DNA of 62,478 nucleotides from JBBQNJ01 sp038329845 (GCA_038329845.1 JBBQNJ010000022.1:1-62478), one strand, 5' to 3'. Counted from the first letter of the stretch, positions 26,644 to 35,343 are shown. Notes: generated by a model from the letters alone, not told the origin. Translations and numbers: made by a program.

Positions 26644-27744
26644 TTGTCCATCGAAGAAGGTCGGCCGGTTCGGGTGGGATTGATCGGTTGCGGCACGGTG
26701 GCCGGGTACGGCCATCTGCCCGCGATCGCGCAAACCCCGGGCTTGGTATTGTCATCGGTCTGCGACATCAACGCCGATGCCGCGTCTCGCGCCGCCGAAC
26801 GGTTCGGCGGCCAAGCGTTCACCGATCCTGAGGCGTTCGCCGGTTCAGGGCTTGACGCGATGGTGATCACCTCGCCAGTCCCGGCGCATCTGGATCACGT
26901 GCGCCTCGCCGCCGCGAGAAAATTGCCGGTGCTGTGCGAGAAGCCGCTGGGGATGAACGAGCGGCAAATCGAGACGATGATCGAGTCGATGCGCGACGCC
27001 GGGGTGCCCCTGTACGCCGGCTTCACCTACCGTTTCAGCCCGTCGGCCCAGCGCATTCGAGACCTGGTTCGCGCCGGCGTCATCGGCGCTGTGCGGATGC
27101 TCCGCCTGATCTACATCTGGGATTGTCACGGGCGATTCGTGGACGGTCCGGACGGCCGCCGGATCGAAAGCCCCCGGCGAATGGGGCGCATGATCGAAGG
27201 CGGGCCGATGGTCGATTGCGGCGTCCATCAGATCGACCTGGCGCGGTGGTGGCTCGATTCCCCGGTGATCGCCCAGCGGGCCCACGGCGCCTGGGTCGAG
27301 CGGTACGCCGCGCCGGACCACATGGTTCTTCATCTCGACCACGCCTGCGGTGCCCACACGATGATCGAGATCAGCTATTCCTACTGTCACACCGCCGCCC
27401 AGCCGCGCCGGGAGTTTGTCTACGAACTGATTGGGACCGACGGGATCATCCGCTTCGACCGCGAAGCACGGATTTTCGAGATTCGCAATTCCACCGGGAC
27501 CGAGGCGCTGCCGTTCATGACCGAGAAAAACTTCGATGGAATGTACGTCGAGTTCGATCGCGCCCTTCGCAGCGGGTTTTGCGGGGACATGCCCACCGGC
27601 GAAGATGGCTTGATTGCCACCCGTATCGCCCGCCAGGCCACCGATCAGGTGATTTCCGAGCGCCCCGCCCCGGTCCCTCCCGGTTCCGCCGAGCGCTCCA
27701 TGGGCGGGCAAAGTCTGCACACCGGCATCGCCGGGCGGCTATGA
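26644..27744 (+). CDS. Gfo/Idh/MocA family oxidoreductase
   Basis: A 366-residue NAD(P)-dependent oxidoreductase: VRVGLIGCGTVAGYGHLPAI Rossmann motif, then LCEKPLGMN with the catalytic Lys, and IEGGPMVDCGVHQIDLARWW for the C-terminal active site (Asp, His). The start is TTG 26644, supported by AAGGAG 5 bases upstream. It follows the HAD gene by 9 bases and is probably in the same operon. The substrate is unknown. Confidence 0.9.
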   Translation: MSIEEGRPVRVGLIGCGTVAGYGHLPAIAQTPGLVLSSVCDINADAASRAAERFGGQAFTDPEAFAGSGLDAMVITSPVPAHLDHVRLAAARKLPVLCEKPLGMNERQIETMIESMRDAGVPLYAGFTYRFSPSAQRIRDLVRAGVIGAVRMLRLIYIWDCHGRFVDGPDGRRIESPRRMGRMIEGGPMVDCGVHQIDLARWWLDSPVIAQRAHGAWVERYAAPDHMVLHLDHACGAHTMIEISYSYCHTAAQPRREFVYELIGTDGIIRFDREARIFEIRNSTGTEALPFMTEKNFDGMYVEFDRALRSGFCGDMPTGEDGLIATRIARQATDQVISERPAPVPPGSAERSMGGQSLHTGIAGRL

Positions 27745-27802
27745 TCCTCCATGGCGCTGCGGGCGACCGCGGCCTTGAACTCGACTGAAACGAGGATCTC
27801 CG

Positions 27803-28981
27803 ATGAACGTATTTGCTCGATCCACAACACTGTTCGCCTTGGCGGCGTTCGCCTTTGCCGCGATTGGGGTTCGCGCCGCGACCCCGGTCGAGCGCGCCGT
27901 GACGACCGCGGAAAAGGGCGTCGAGTTTCTCAAATCCCAGCAGCAGCCCGATGGTGGTTTCCAGCCGTTCCCCGGGCCTCCGGGAATCACCGCGATCGTC
28001 CTCAAGGCGATCGTCCAGGATCCCCGCTATTCCACCAAGGACGAGTTCGTGAAGAAGGGGTATGACAAGCTGCTCGCCTTCCAGTGGGACACCGGCGGCA
28101 TCTACAAAGACCTGCTGGCCAACTACAACACCGCCATCGCCATCAGTTCGCTGGCCTCGGCGGAGGATCCATCGTTCAAGCCGGCGATCGACAAGGCCGT
28201 GAACTACCTCAAGACATTGCAATGGACCGACCGCATCTCCGGACTGGCCCCCGGCGGCGAGACCGTCGCCGACGATAAGGACAACCGCTATGGCGGCTTC
28301 GGATATGGCCACAGCGCTCGACCGGATGGGTCGAACACCCAACTGGCGCTCGATGCTTTGCGTGACGCCGGAGTCGCGCCGGAGGATCCGGCATTTCAGG
28401 CGGCATTGAAGTTCATCACCCGCCAGCAGAACCATTCGGAAACCAACGACCAGCCTTGGAGCGGCAACGACGGCGGGTTCGTTTACACCCCCGCCGGCGG
28501 GACGGCCGCTGCGCCGGGCGAAAGCCAGGCCGGCGAATATGTTGGACCCGATGGCGGGCGAATGCTGCGAAGCTACGGCTCGATGACGTACGCGGGTCTC
28601 AAGAGCATGATCTATGCCGGTCTGAGCAAGGACGATGCGCGCGTCAAGGCGGCCTGGGACTGGCTGACGAAGAACTGGACTGTTGACGGCAATCCAGGAA
28701 TGAAAGACGACCGCGGCGACTGGGGACGCTATTACTACTACATGACGCTTTCGCGTGCCCTGCGTGCCCACGGTGAGCCGGTCGTCATCGACCCGCAAGG
28801 CAAGCGACACGATTGGCGCATCGAACTGATCGACAAGCTCGCGTCGCTTCAGAAGGAAAACGGAAGCTGGGTTGGCGACAAGAAGTGGATGGAGGACAAC
28901 GCCGCACTGGCCACCAGCTACGCCGTGCTGGCCCTCGAAGAGGCGATCGCCGATCTCAAGGCGCATGCCCCCGCTCCCTAG
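27803..28981 (+). CDS. Exported prenyltransferase/squalene-cyclase-fold protein
   Basis: A 392-residue exported protein with signal peptide MNVFARSTTLFALAAFAFAA and cleavage near VRAATPV. It is alpha/alpha-toroid throughout: VEFLKSQQQPDGGFQP, YGGFGYGHSARPDGSN, RSYGSMTYAGLKSMIYAG and KENGSWVGDKKW. It lacks the DUF4159 half found in 22982-25540 and 41037-43553, to which it is related by fold. ATG 27803 has GAGG 7 bases upstream. No cyclase DxDD motif is visible, so a terpene cyclase role is not claimed; a scaffold or binding role is possible. Confidence 0.82.
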   Translation: MNVFARSTTLFALAAFAFAAIGVRAATPVERAVTTAEKGVEFLKSQQQPDGGFQPFPGPPGITAIVLKAIVQDPRYSTKDEFVKKGYDKLLAFQWDTGGIYKDLLANYNTAIAISSLASAEDPSFKPAIDKAVNYLKTLQWTDRISGLAPGGETVADDKDNRYGGFGYGHSARPDGSNTQLALDALRDAGVAPEDPAFQAALKFITRQQNHSETNDQPWSGNDGGFVYTPAGGTAAAPGESQAGEYVGPDGGRMLRSYGSMTYAGLKSMIYAGLSKDDARVKAAWDWLTKNWTVDGNPGMKDDRGDWGRYYYYMTLSRALRAHGEPVVIDPQGKRHDWRIELIDKLASLQKENGSWVGDKKWMEDNAALATSYAVLALEEAIADLKAHAPAP

Positions 28982-29034
28982 CGCCGTGCCGACTCGCCGG
29001 ATTGGCCGTTGCCGCGCGCGATTGCCGCAAGCGG

Positions 29035-29226
29035 TCAAAGTCCCGCGTCGATCGAGTTCCAGCGATTGACGATCTTGCATCCGACGGCGTTGATGATCGC
29101 AACGCCCGCGATGACGATCAGGCCGGTCACCAGGGCATATTCCAGCACTTCACCGCCCCGGTCGTCGGTGATCAAGTCGCGCAGCCGCCGGCGGGCGCGT
29201 TTGAAGATGAGCGAGTATCTCGACAT
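29035..29226 (-). CDS. Flp/Fap-type pilin
   Basis: A 63-residue protein: short basic N-terminus (MSRYSLIFKRARRRLRDLIT), then DDRGGEVLEYALVTGLIVIA and a hydrophobic helix. This is the Flp pilin layout of tight adherence (tad) systems, where cleavage follows a Gly before the E-x-x-E-Y motif. ATG 29226 gives a family-sized product although no ribosome site is seen; upstream alternative starts reach 29340. No tad genes are nearby. The pilT/pilB genes lie 6 kb upstream. A 40-base direct repeat sits in its 5-prime region. Confidence 0.8.
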   Translation of the reverse strand: MSRYSLIFKRARRRLRDLITDDRGGEVLEYALVTGLIVIAGVAIINAVGCKIVNRWNSIDAGL

Positions 29227-29274
29227 GCCGCTGAGGGAGTCATCGGCGCTATCCGACCCGCGCTCGATTCGTTC

Positions 29275-29425
29275 GCGGAAGGGCGCGCGGTTCCGATAAC
29301 ACGGCCGGTTCCTCACTGAGTCACCCCAGTTTCTCGCCACGGTTTTTGAATGAAGAGCCGACGACGACCTCGGCGTTCCTGCGCGGCGGAAGGGCGCGCG
29401 GTTCCGATAACACGGCCGGTTCCTC
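29275..29425. repeat. Exact 40-bp direct repeat, 111 bp apart
   Basis: The 40 bases at 29275-29314 (beginning GCGGAAGGGCGCGCGGTTCC) recur without a mismatch at 29386-29425. A 71-base spacer separates them. Perfect identity suggests a recent or maintained duplication upstream of the pilin gene. Confidence 0.95.
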
Positions 29426-29507
29426 TCTCGATGAACCGCCGATCGTGCCAGAGCGTATCGAGTATGGCGGGCTGATCCGTATCAACCCCATTGCATATGA
29501 TCCCTTT

Positions 29508-29539
29508 CCCGAGCGGGGGTCATTGACCCGCCGCTCGGG
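29508..29539. other. Long hairpin upstream of sensor gene
   Basis: CCCGAGCGG (29508-29516) pairs with CCGCTCGGG (29531-29539). Inside, GGGTC (29517-29521) pairs with GACCC (29525-29529), leaving a 3-base loop and one bulged G. No U run follows on either strand. It is in the leader of the sensor gene if that starts at 29564 or 29618. Confidence 0.5.
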
Positions 29540-29617
29540 CGAGCGGTAGAATGGTCGATTCGATTGATCGGTCCCACGCTGCATCGGGTCCGGCAATGCC
29601 CAGCTAGGCTTATTCGC

Positions 29618-31339
29618 TTGCAAGGCGCACGCAACAAGGTTCTGATCCTCTCCAGCCCCCCGTCGTCGAATGCCGGGCCGCCGGTCAACGCCGGGCTGGT
29701 CGAGTGTCTTCGCCAGAACGCCGATGTCAGCATGACCTCGACGATCTACGAGGCGATCGAGGCTCTGCGGCGCGACCATTACGACGCGATTTTCACCGAT
29801 ACCGGGGATTTCCTTCCCCTCGAGCGGGCGCTGGTCTCCCAGCAGGCCAACCTGATTCTCAACACCATCGGCGAAGGCGTCAGCATTATCGACGGCGAGG
29901 GCCGCTGCAATTGGCGCAACAAACGAATGCAGCTCTGGCCGCCCCATGTGCATGAGAAAGTGCGGCGGACATGCCAGGAGGCGTTTCATCTGTTCAGCCA
30001 GCAAGTCACCACGCCCACCGCGGCCGATCCGCCCACCTACAACCGCTCTAAACGCTATAGCCTCAACATCGAAGATCAGCAGTTCATGGAGATGATCGCC
30101 TCGCCGGTGATCAGCCCGTCGGGCCAGGTGGTGCAGGTGGTGGCGGTGGTGTGGGATGCGACCAGCACCCGGCGGCTGCAACAGAAGATCGACGCGATCG
30201 ACAATGCCGGACGAGAGCTGGTGCGCCTCGAGGCCGACGCCCTGACAAAACTGGACGTGGGCCAGCGCCTCAAGCTGTTGGAAGACAAAATCATCAGGTA
30301 CACCCGCGACTTGATGCATTTCGACCACTTCGCCATTCGCCTGCTGGATCGGCGGACGAACAAGCTCGAGCTGGTGATCTGCGTGGGCCTGCCGCCCGAG
30401 GCGATGGCCGTCGAGTTGTTCGCCGAGAAGGAGAACAACGGCATCAGTGGGTACGTGGCGGCCAAGGGCGAGAGCTACATCTGCCCGAATATCGAGAACG
30501 ACCGGCGGTACGTGTGCGGGTTGGATCAGGCCCGCAGCAGCTTGACCGTTCCGCTGCGCCTGCATGACAAGGTGATCGGGATCTTCAACATCGAGTCGCG
30601 CCAGGTTGGTGCGTTCGACGAGGATGATCGCCAGTTCGCCGAAATTTTCGGGCGCTACGTCGCGGTGGCCCTGAACATCCTCGACCTGCTGATTGGCGAG
30701 CGCGTGAGCGTGGTCCACAAGGTGGCCGACGATGTATGCGCCGAGGCGGCCGGTCCGCTTAACGACATTGCCCTGGACGCAAGTTCGCTGATGGATGAAT
30801 ACATCGGTCACGATGATCTCCGCGCCAAGCTACAGGCGATCATCCAGAACGTCACGGCGGTGCGCCGGTGCCTGCGGCAAGTGGCCGACGGCCCGGAGAA
30901 GACGATTCTGGGCGCCGACGATGTGAAGGAGACCACCGACCCGCTGCTCGGCGGGATCGAGGTGCTGGTGGCCGACGATGAGCCGAATATCCGCGACACG
31001 ATCCGCGAGGTGATGCACAAGTATCATGCCCACGTCACGGTCGTCGCCAACGGTGCCGATGCGATCGTCCGCCTCAAGCAGAGCGAGTTCGACCTGATCC
31101 TCAGCGATATCCGCATGCCCGACAAGACCGGCTACGACGTGTTCGCCGCCGCCCGCAAATGTCGCCCGAACACCCCGGTGATTCTAATGACCGGCTTCGG
31201 CTACGACCCCAATCATTCGATCGTGCGGGCCAGCCAGGAGGGGCTTTCGACGGTGCTGTACAAACCGTTCAAAGTCGAACAGTTGCTGAACGAAATCCGA
31301 AAAGCGCTGCAATCCCGCTCGACGCCGGCCAAGGTCTGA
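29618..31339 (+). CDS. Signalling protein: pseudo-receiver, PAS, GAF, helical, receiver domains
   Basis: About 573 residues. The N-terminus NKVLILSSPPSS with YDAIFTDTGDFLPLE reads like a degenerate receiver. It is followed by a PAS segment (LILNTIGEGVSIIDGEGRC) and a GAF domain (about 235-390: FDHFAIRLLDRRTNKLELVI, GISGYVAAKGESYIC, LTVPLRLHDKVIGIFNIES). A helical region resembling a kinase dimerisation segment follows, but there is no H-box or ATPase. The C-terminal receiver has VLVADDEPNIRD, phospho-acceptor Asp in LILSDIRMP, and a Lys in VLYKPFK. The start is uncertain: TTG 29618 fits the first strand, TTG 29564 is longer. It lies before the Vps4-like ATPase. Confidence 0.82.
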   Translation: MQGARNKVLILSSPPSSNAGPPVNAGLVECLRQNADVSMTSTIYEAIEALRRDHYDAIFTDTGDFLPLERALVSQQANLILNTIGEGVSIIDGEGRCNWRNKRMQLWPPHVHEKVRRTCQEAFHLFSQQVTTPTAADPPTYNRSKRYSLNIEDQQFMEMIASPVISPSGQVVQVVAVVWDATSTRRLQQKIDAIDNAGRELVRLEADALTKLDVGQRLKLLEDKIIRYTRDLMHFDHFAIRLLDRRTNKLELVICVGLPPEAMAVELFAEKENNGISGYVAAKGESYICPNIENDRRYVCGLDQARSSLTVPLRLHDKVIGIFNIESRQVGAFDEDDRQFAEIFGRYVAVALNILDLLIGERVSVVHKVADDVCAEAAGPLNDIALDASSLMDEYIGHDDLRAKLQAIIQNVTAVRRCLRQVADGPEKTILGADDVKETTDPLLGGIEVLVADDEPNIRDTIREVMHKYHAHVTVVANGADAIVRLKQSEFDLILSDIRMPDKTGYDVFAAARKCRPNTPVILMTGFGYDPNHSIVRASQEGLSTVLYKPFKVEQLLNEIRKALQSRSTPAKV

Positions 31340-31646
31340 TCTGCGCGGGCAACCGCGGGTCATACAAATAGCGGCAACGGGGACAATCGGAATATTCTCC
31401 TCGAAACGTTTCCCCCCCAATCTCGCAATTGACGGCAGTATGGGATGACTCGCCCCGCGGCACCGTGACGGGATTATTCTGAAATCCCGTTCTCTAGGCC
31501 CGTCGAAAATCACGGCACGCCCGACCCGGATCATGGCGGCTCAATGCGCGTTCCGCGGGCAAGCCATTGCCAAGCGTCGTGCCCGCACCAATACTATTCG
31601 GCGTGGGCGACCGTCTCGCCCGCGACTCGAGGGAAGGAGCGACGCG
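31340..31646. other. Intergenic region with one hairpin
   Basis: No gene seen. ACGGGATT (31468-31475) pairs with AATCCCGT (31483-31490), a possible terminator for the sensor gene, although only TTCTCT follows. Confidence 0.5.
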
Positions 31647-32795
31647 ATGCCGACTGCCTGGGACACGTTCGAGCGTTACAAGCAAAAAGGGCTGGATGCC
31701 CGCCGTGCCGGGCAGTGGGATTCGGCGAAGGTATATCTGCTCGAGGCCGCCCGCGCCATGGTCACGCTGAGCAAGGACGCCCAGAGCGAAGAGCTTCGCA
31801 GCGGACGCCGCGACATGGCCACCAAGCTGCTTGACCTGGCTCGCGACTGCGAGACGGCCAAGAGTGAAAATCGCTCCCGTCCGGCGAGTCGTCCGCCGGG
31901 GTCGGCGGGGGGCAGGGAATCTAATTCGCAATCCGACGACGGCGCCCAGGCCAACCAATGGGTGGTGAAGGAAAAGCCGGGGATCACCTTCGCTGATGTG
32001 GCCGGCCTCGAGGACGTCAAGGAGGACATCCGTCTGAAGATGATCTACCCGTTCCAACACCCGGAGCTGGCCGAGAAATTCGGCGTCCGAGCCGGGGGCG
32101 GCATCTTGCTGTACGGGCCTCCGGGAACCGGCAAGACGATGATGGCCAAGGCCACCGCCGGGGAGATCGACGCAACGTTTTACCGGGTCTCGCCGGCCGA
32201 CCTGCTGAGCAAGTGGGTGGGGGAGGCCGAGCAGAACATCAAGAAGCTGTTCGAGGCCGCGGCGCAGGAGACGCGAGCAATCATCTTCATCGACGAGATC
32301 GAAGCCCTGGTGCCGGCGCGGCAGGACGAAGGCTCGAGCGTCATGCAGCGGGTGGTCCCGCAGATTCTTCAGGGGATGGAAGGGTTCGACAAGAAAAAGG
32401 CCAGCCCGATCCTGTTCATGGGCGCAACCAACGTTCCGTGGCAGCTCGACCCGGCGGTGCTGCGCCCCGGGCGCTTCGGCGACAAAGTCTATATCCCCTT
32501 GCCCGACCTGCCGGCGCGGAAAAAGATGCTCGAGCTGTACCTGGGCAAGCGGCCCGTGGCGCAGGGGGTCGATTTCGACAACCTGGCGACCCGCCTCGAC
32601 GGGTTCAGCGGCGCCGACATCAAGTACATCTGTGATCGCTCGGCGATCATTCCGTTCCTCAAGAGCGTCGCCAGCGGCGAGGAGGGATCGATCACCGGTG
32701 AGATTATCGCGGACGTGATCGCCGACACGCCGCGATCGGTGTTGCCCGCGCATCTCAAGCGTTTTGAGCAATGGGCCCAGCAAAGCACCAATTGA
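31647..32795 (+). CDS. Vps4/katanin-like AAA ATPase with MIT-like N-terminus
   Basis: A 382-residue AAA protein. Residues 1-75 are a helical MIT-like bundle (FERYKQKGLDARRAGQWDSA, KVYLLEAARAM). A disordered Ser/Arg/Pro linker follows (about 76-105). Then a classical AAA module begins with ITFADVAGLEDVKEDI. Walker A is GPPGTGKT (157-164), Walker B IIFIDEIEAL (212-221), sensor 1 GATNVPW and arginine region LRPGRFGDKVYIP. The C-terminal alpha-helical part has GFSGADIKYICDR. The layout matches eukaryotic and archaeal Vps4. ATG 31647 has AAGGAG 7 bases upstream. Its 3-prime end overlaps the next gene by 25 bases. Confidence 0.9.
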   Translation: MPTAWDTFERYKQKGLDARRAGQWDSAKVYLLEAARAMVTLSKDAQSEELRSGRRDMATKLLDLARDCETAKSENRSRPASRPPGSAGGRESNSQSDDGAQANQWVVKEKPGITFADVAGLEDVKEDIRLKMIYPFQHPELAEKFGVRAGGGILLYGPPGTGKTMMAKATAGEIDATFYRVSPADLLSKWVGEAEQNIKKLFEAAAQETRAIIFIDEIEALVPARQDEGSSVMQRVVPQILQGMEGFDKKKASPILFMGATNVPWQLDPAVLRPGRFGDKVYIPLPDLPARKKMLELYLGKRPVAQGVDFDNLATRLDGFSGADIKYICDRSAIIPFLKSVASGEEGSITGEIIADVIADTPRSVLPAHLKRFEQWAQQSTN

Positions 32796-34603
32796 TCGGC
32801 ACAGGTCGCGCCGGGGCCGCGGTGCCGGCGATGCTGATTGTCGCCGCGATCGTATGCGTCTACCTCAACGCTTTGGCGACGCCCTTTGTCTTCGATGATC
32901 ACGTCTCGATCACGCACAACACATCGGTTCAGAACCCCTCGGCCTGGTGGCGGTCGATGCGACCCGATCCGATCTCCGGCATGGCCGGGCGACCGCTGAC
33001 ATCGCTTAGCTTTGCCCTCAACTACGCCGCCGGCGGGCTGAACCCGATCGGCTATCACCTGGTAAACCTCGCGCTGCACGCGACGGCGGCGCTGCTGGCA
33101 TTGGGGATTCTGCGGCGCACGCTCGAACTCGAAGGATTCCAAGCCTCCACCGCCGCCTGGATCGCCTTCGCCGTCGTCGGGATCTGGGCGATTCACCCGC
33201 TGCTGACCGACACAGTCACCTACGTCACCCAACGCACCGAGCTGCTGGCCTCGTTGTTTGTTTTACTGGCGATCTACTGCCTGGTCCGGGGATGGAACTG
33301 GGCAGTCGTGCTGGCCGTAATCGGATCGATGCTGTCCAAGGAAATTGGGGCGGTCGGGCCGGTGCTGATCTGGCTGTATGACGCCATTTTTCTGCGCCGG
33401 ACCTTTCGCCGGGTGCTGCGCCGACGACCGGTGCTCTATGCCGCGCTCGTCGCGTGCTGGGTGATCCCGCCGGTCCTTCTGCTGGGACTGGCCGATATCC
33501 AGGCCCGTCGCGGCGGCGCTGATGTATCGCTTACGTCGTGGGGTTACCTCAAGACCCAGGCGGGGGTTCTGGTTCACTATCTCCGCCTGGCGTTCTGGCC
33601 CCATCCGCTGGTGATCGACTACTACGGCTGGCCGGCGGCCACCGGTGGATATCGATGGCTGGAGAGCGCAGCGTTCATCGCCGGACTGCTGGTCATCACC
33701 GCGGTCGGCGTGGTTCGACGGCGCTGGTGGGGATTTTGTGGAGCCGTCTTCTTCATCGTCCTGGCGCCCACGTCCAGCATAATCCCTTTGGCCGGGGAGT
33801 TCGCCGCCGAGCGACGGATGTACCTGCCGCTGCTGGGGCTGATGACGATCGTGGTGATTCCGCCAGCCACATGGCTGATTCGGCGCCCCGCACTCAGCGT
33901 GGCGATGCTGATCCTGATCACGCTGGTCCTGGCGGTCCTTACCGTTCGCCGCAACGATGACTATCAGAGTCCCATCGCGCTATTCGCCCAAACGGTTCGC
34001 CATCGTCCGGACAACGCCCGCGCCTGGTATAACTACGGCCAGGCCCTCTCGAGCGGCGATCGACGCCCCGAAGCGATCCAGGCGTACCGAACGGCTCTCG
34101 CCCTCGAGCCCGCCGCCACCGGTGCCCATTACAAACTGGGACTTAGCCTGCTGAATAATCGGGACTATTCGGGCGCCGAAATGCACCTGAGCGAAGCGTT
34201 ACGAGCGATGCCTGACTTGGCCCCGGCCTATGTGGCCAGGGCTTCGGCGCGAAATGCATTGGGGGATCGTCGCGGAGCGCTGCGGGATATTGAGGCGGCG
34301 GCGCGTTTGAATCCGGCCGATCCGCAACCCCAGTTGCTCTGGGCCAACCTGCTGCTAAGCCATGGAGATCCAACGGCGGCGGCGGGACATCTGCACGAAG
34401 CGATTCGATTGGGAGCGGATGATCCGGCGACACACATACTGGCGCTTCGCATCGCCGCAGCCAAAGCCATTCGTCCAGAGCCAGCTACGCGCGGCGAAAA
34501 TAATGGCCGTGCCGGGCTTGGCGAAAATCGTGAGAAAGCCATTCATCCAGCGCCGGCTACGCCCGGCGCGAGCGCCGGACCAGCCACATCGCCGACCCAA
34601 TGA
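32771..34603 (+). CDS. Polytopic membrane protein with C-terminal TPR repeats
   Basis: A 610-residue protein resembling TMTC/DUF1736-like proteins. About ten hydrophobic segments (residues 15-400) carry FVFDDHVSITHN and GRPLTSLSFALNY, the conserved luminal Asp-Asp and Arg motifs of GT-C type mannosyltransferases and relatives. TPR units follow: RAWYNYGQALSSGDRRPEAI, GAHYKLGLSLLNNRDYSGAE and AYVARASARNALGDRRGALR. ATG 32771 lies within the end of the AAA gene. The last 45 residues contain an internal repeat (KAIRPEPATRG and KAIHPAPATPG), caused by echo E. It overlaps the convergent PEP-CTERM gene by 47 bases. Confidence 0.82.
   Translation: MGPAKHQLIGTGRAGAAVPAMLIVAAIVCVYLNALATPFVFDDHVSITHNTSVQNPSAWWRSMRPDPISGMAGRPLTSLSFALNYAAGGLNPIGYHLVNLALHATAALLALGILRRTLELEGFQASTAAWIAFAVVGIWAIHPLLTDTVTYVTQRTELLASLFVLLAIYCLVRGWNWAVVLAVIGSMLSKEIGAVGPVLIWLYDAIFLRRTFRRVLRRRPVLYAALVACWVIPPVLLLGLADIQARRGGADVSLTSWGYLKTQAGVLVHYLRLAFWPHPLVIDYYGWPAATGGYRWLESAAFIAGLLVITAVGVVRRRWWGFCGAVFFIVLAPTSSIIPLAGEFAAERRMYLPLLGLMTIVVIPPATWLIRRPALSVAMLILITLVLAVLTVRRNDDYQSPIALFAQTVRHRPDNARAWYNYGQALSSGDRRPEAIQAYRTALALEPAATGAHYKLGLSLLNNRDYSGAEMHLSEALRAMPDLAPAYVARASARNALGDRRGALRDIEAAARLNPADPQPQLLWANLLLSHGDPTAAAGHLHEAIRLGADDPATHILALRIAAAKAIRPEPATRGENNGRAGLGENREKAIHPAPATPGASAGPATSPTQ
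34463..34568 (-). repeat. 3-prime-end echo repeat E (PEP-CTERM stop, inside TPR gene end)
   Basis: A 34-base segment at 34535-34568 contains the TAG stop of the minus-strand PEP-CTERM gene. It recurs at 34463-34496 with 30 of 34 bases identical, 72 bases apart with a 38-base spacer. Here both copies also lie inside the plus-strand TPR coding sequence and are in frame with each other there (72 is divisible by 3). Confidence 0.85.
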
Positions 34604-35297
34604 CCAGCGGCAGGGCGGTGGCCGGTTCGGGAATCGGCGAGGGGGTCTCAACCAGCTTGAAACTCTGCGGCGCACCGCTCGCGGGCGCGGCATTGATCCA
34701 CAGGCTGCCGGTGGGAAGCCCCGCCATCCAGAGCGCGCCTTGATTGGCGACCCCCGAGCCGCCGAGAAGATCGAGCGTCTGGCCCGTCTGGGAATAGCTC
34801 GCCAGCGAGAACGGCTTGATGTCGAACGCGGCGCTTCGCTGCACGTCAAACGTCGGCGTCTTCGGCGAAGCGGGAAGCGCCTTTAGCTCCATACTGAACC
34901 CCGACCAGGCGCTGGAGGATTGGTTGATCACGATCTCATCGTTAATCACGATCATCCCCACGGCGTCGGGGCGGGTCTGCGTGAAGAGAATCTCCTTGGG
35001 TTTCAAGTCGTTGAAAATCGCCAGCTTTTCAATGAACACATGGGACCGGTCCTCAAAATCGACGGAGAGCGACAGGGTCGCGTCATTCTCACTGGACCAG
35101 GAGGCGGTCCAGCCCGATCGCCCCAACGGCATGACCATGCCTGGCGACCATGTGGCGGTGAGCAAGAGGACCAATACACCCAACCCGATCGCGGCGGAGA
35201 TACGGGTTGAAAAACGGGGGAATGGAATAGCACCGGTGAACAATGGGCTGGCGATTCGCTGGGCTGGCGAACAAAAAACCGCCGTAGAGTGTCTCAT
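34557..35297 (-). CDS. PEP-CTERM sorting-domain protein
   Basis: A 246-residue exported protein. The N-terminal hydrophobic segment ISAAIGLGVLVLLLTATWSP is preceded by 32 residues, long for a signal peptide. The C-terminus has SPIPEPATALPLVIGSAMWL plus VRRSRRA, a PEP-CTERM signal. The middle has a beta-rich sequence with no family that I recognise. ATG 35297 lacks a ribosome site. It is convergent with and overlaps the TPR gene. A perfect palindrome CCCTATATAGGG lies 47 bases upstream of the start and could be an operator or part of the promoter. Confidence 0.78.
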   Translation of the reverse strand: MRHSTAVFCSPAQRIASPLFTGAIPFPRFSTRISAAIGLGVLVLLLTATWSPGMVMPLGRSGWTASWSSENDATLSLSVDFEDRSHVFIEKLAIFNDLKPKEILFTQTRPDAVGMIVINDEIVINQSSSAWSGFSMELKALPASPKTPTFDVQRSAAFDIKPFSLASYSQTGQTLDLLGGSGVANQGALWMAGLPTGSLWINAAPASGAPQSFKLVETPSPIPEPATALPLVIGSAMWLVRRSRRA

Positions 35298-35343
35298 AGG
35301 ATGATAATGTACGAGACTTTGGAAAGTTTGGGAAGGCCTTTCG

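Larger units (their letters stand above)
29227..29617. other. Divergent intergenic region between flp-like and sensor genes
   Basis: It contains the exact 40-base repeat pair (29275-29314 and 29386-29425) and a strong hairpin at 29508-29539. Short open frames across it are not convincing genes. Confidence 0.6.

Noticed and set aside
29346..29549. 67-codon frame between the Flp gene and the sensor gene
   Set aside because: It starts at a TTG without a ribosome site, contains one copy of the 40-bp repeat and the long hairpin, and resembles no known protein.
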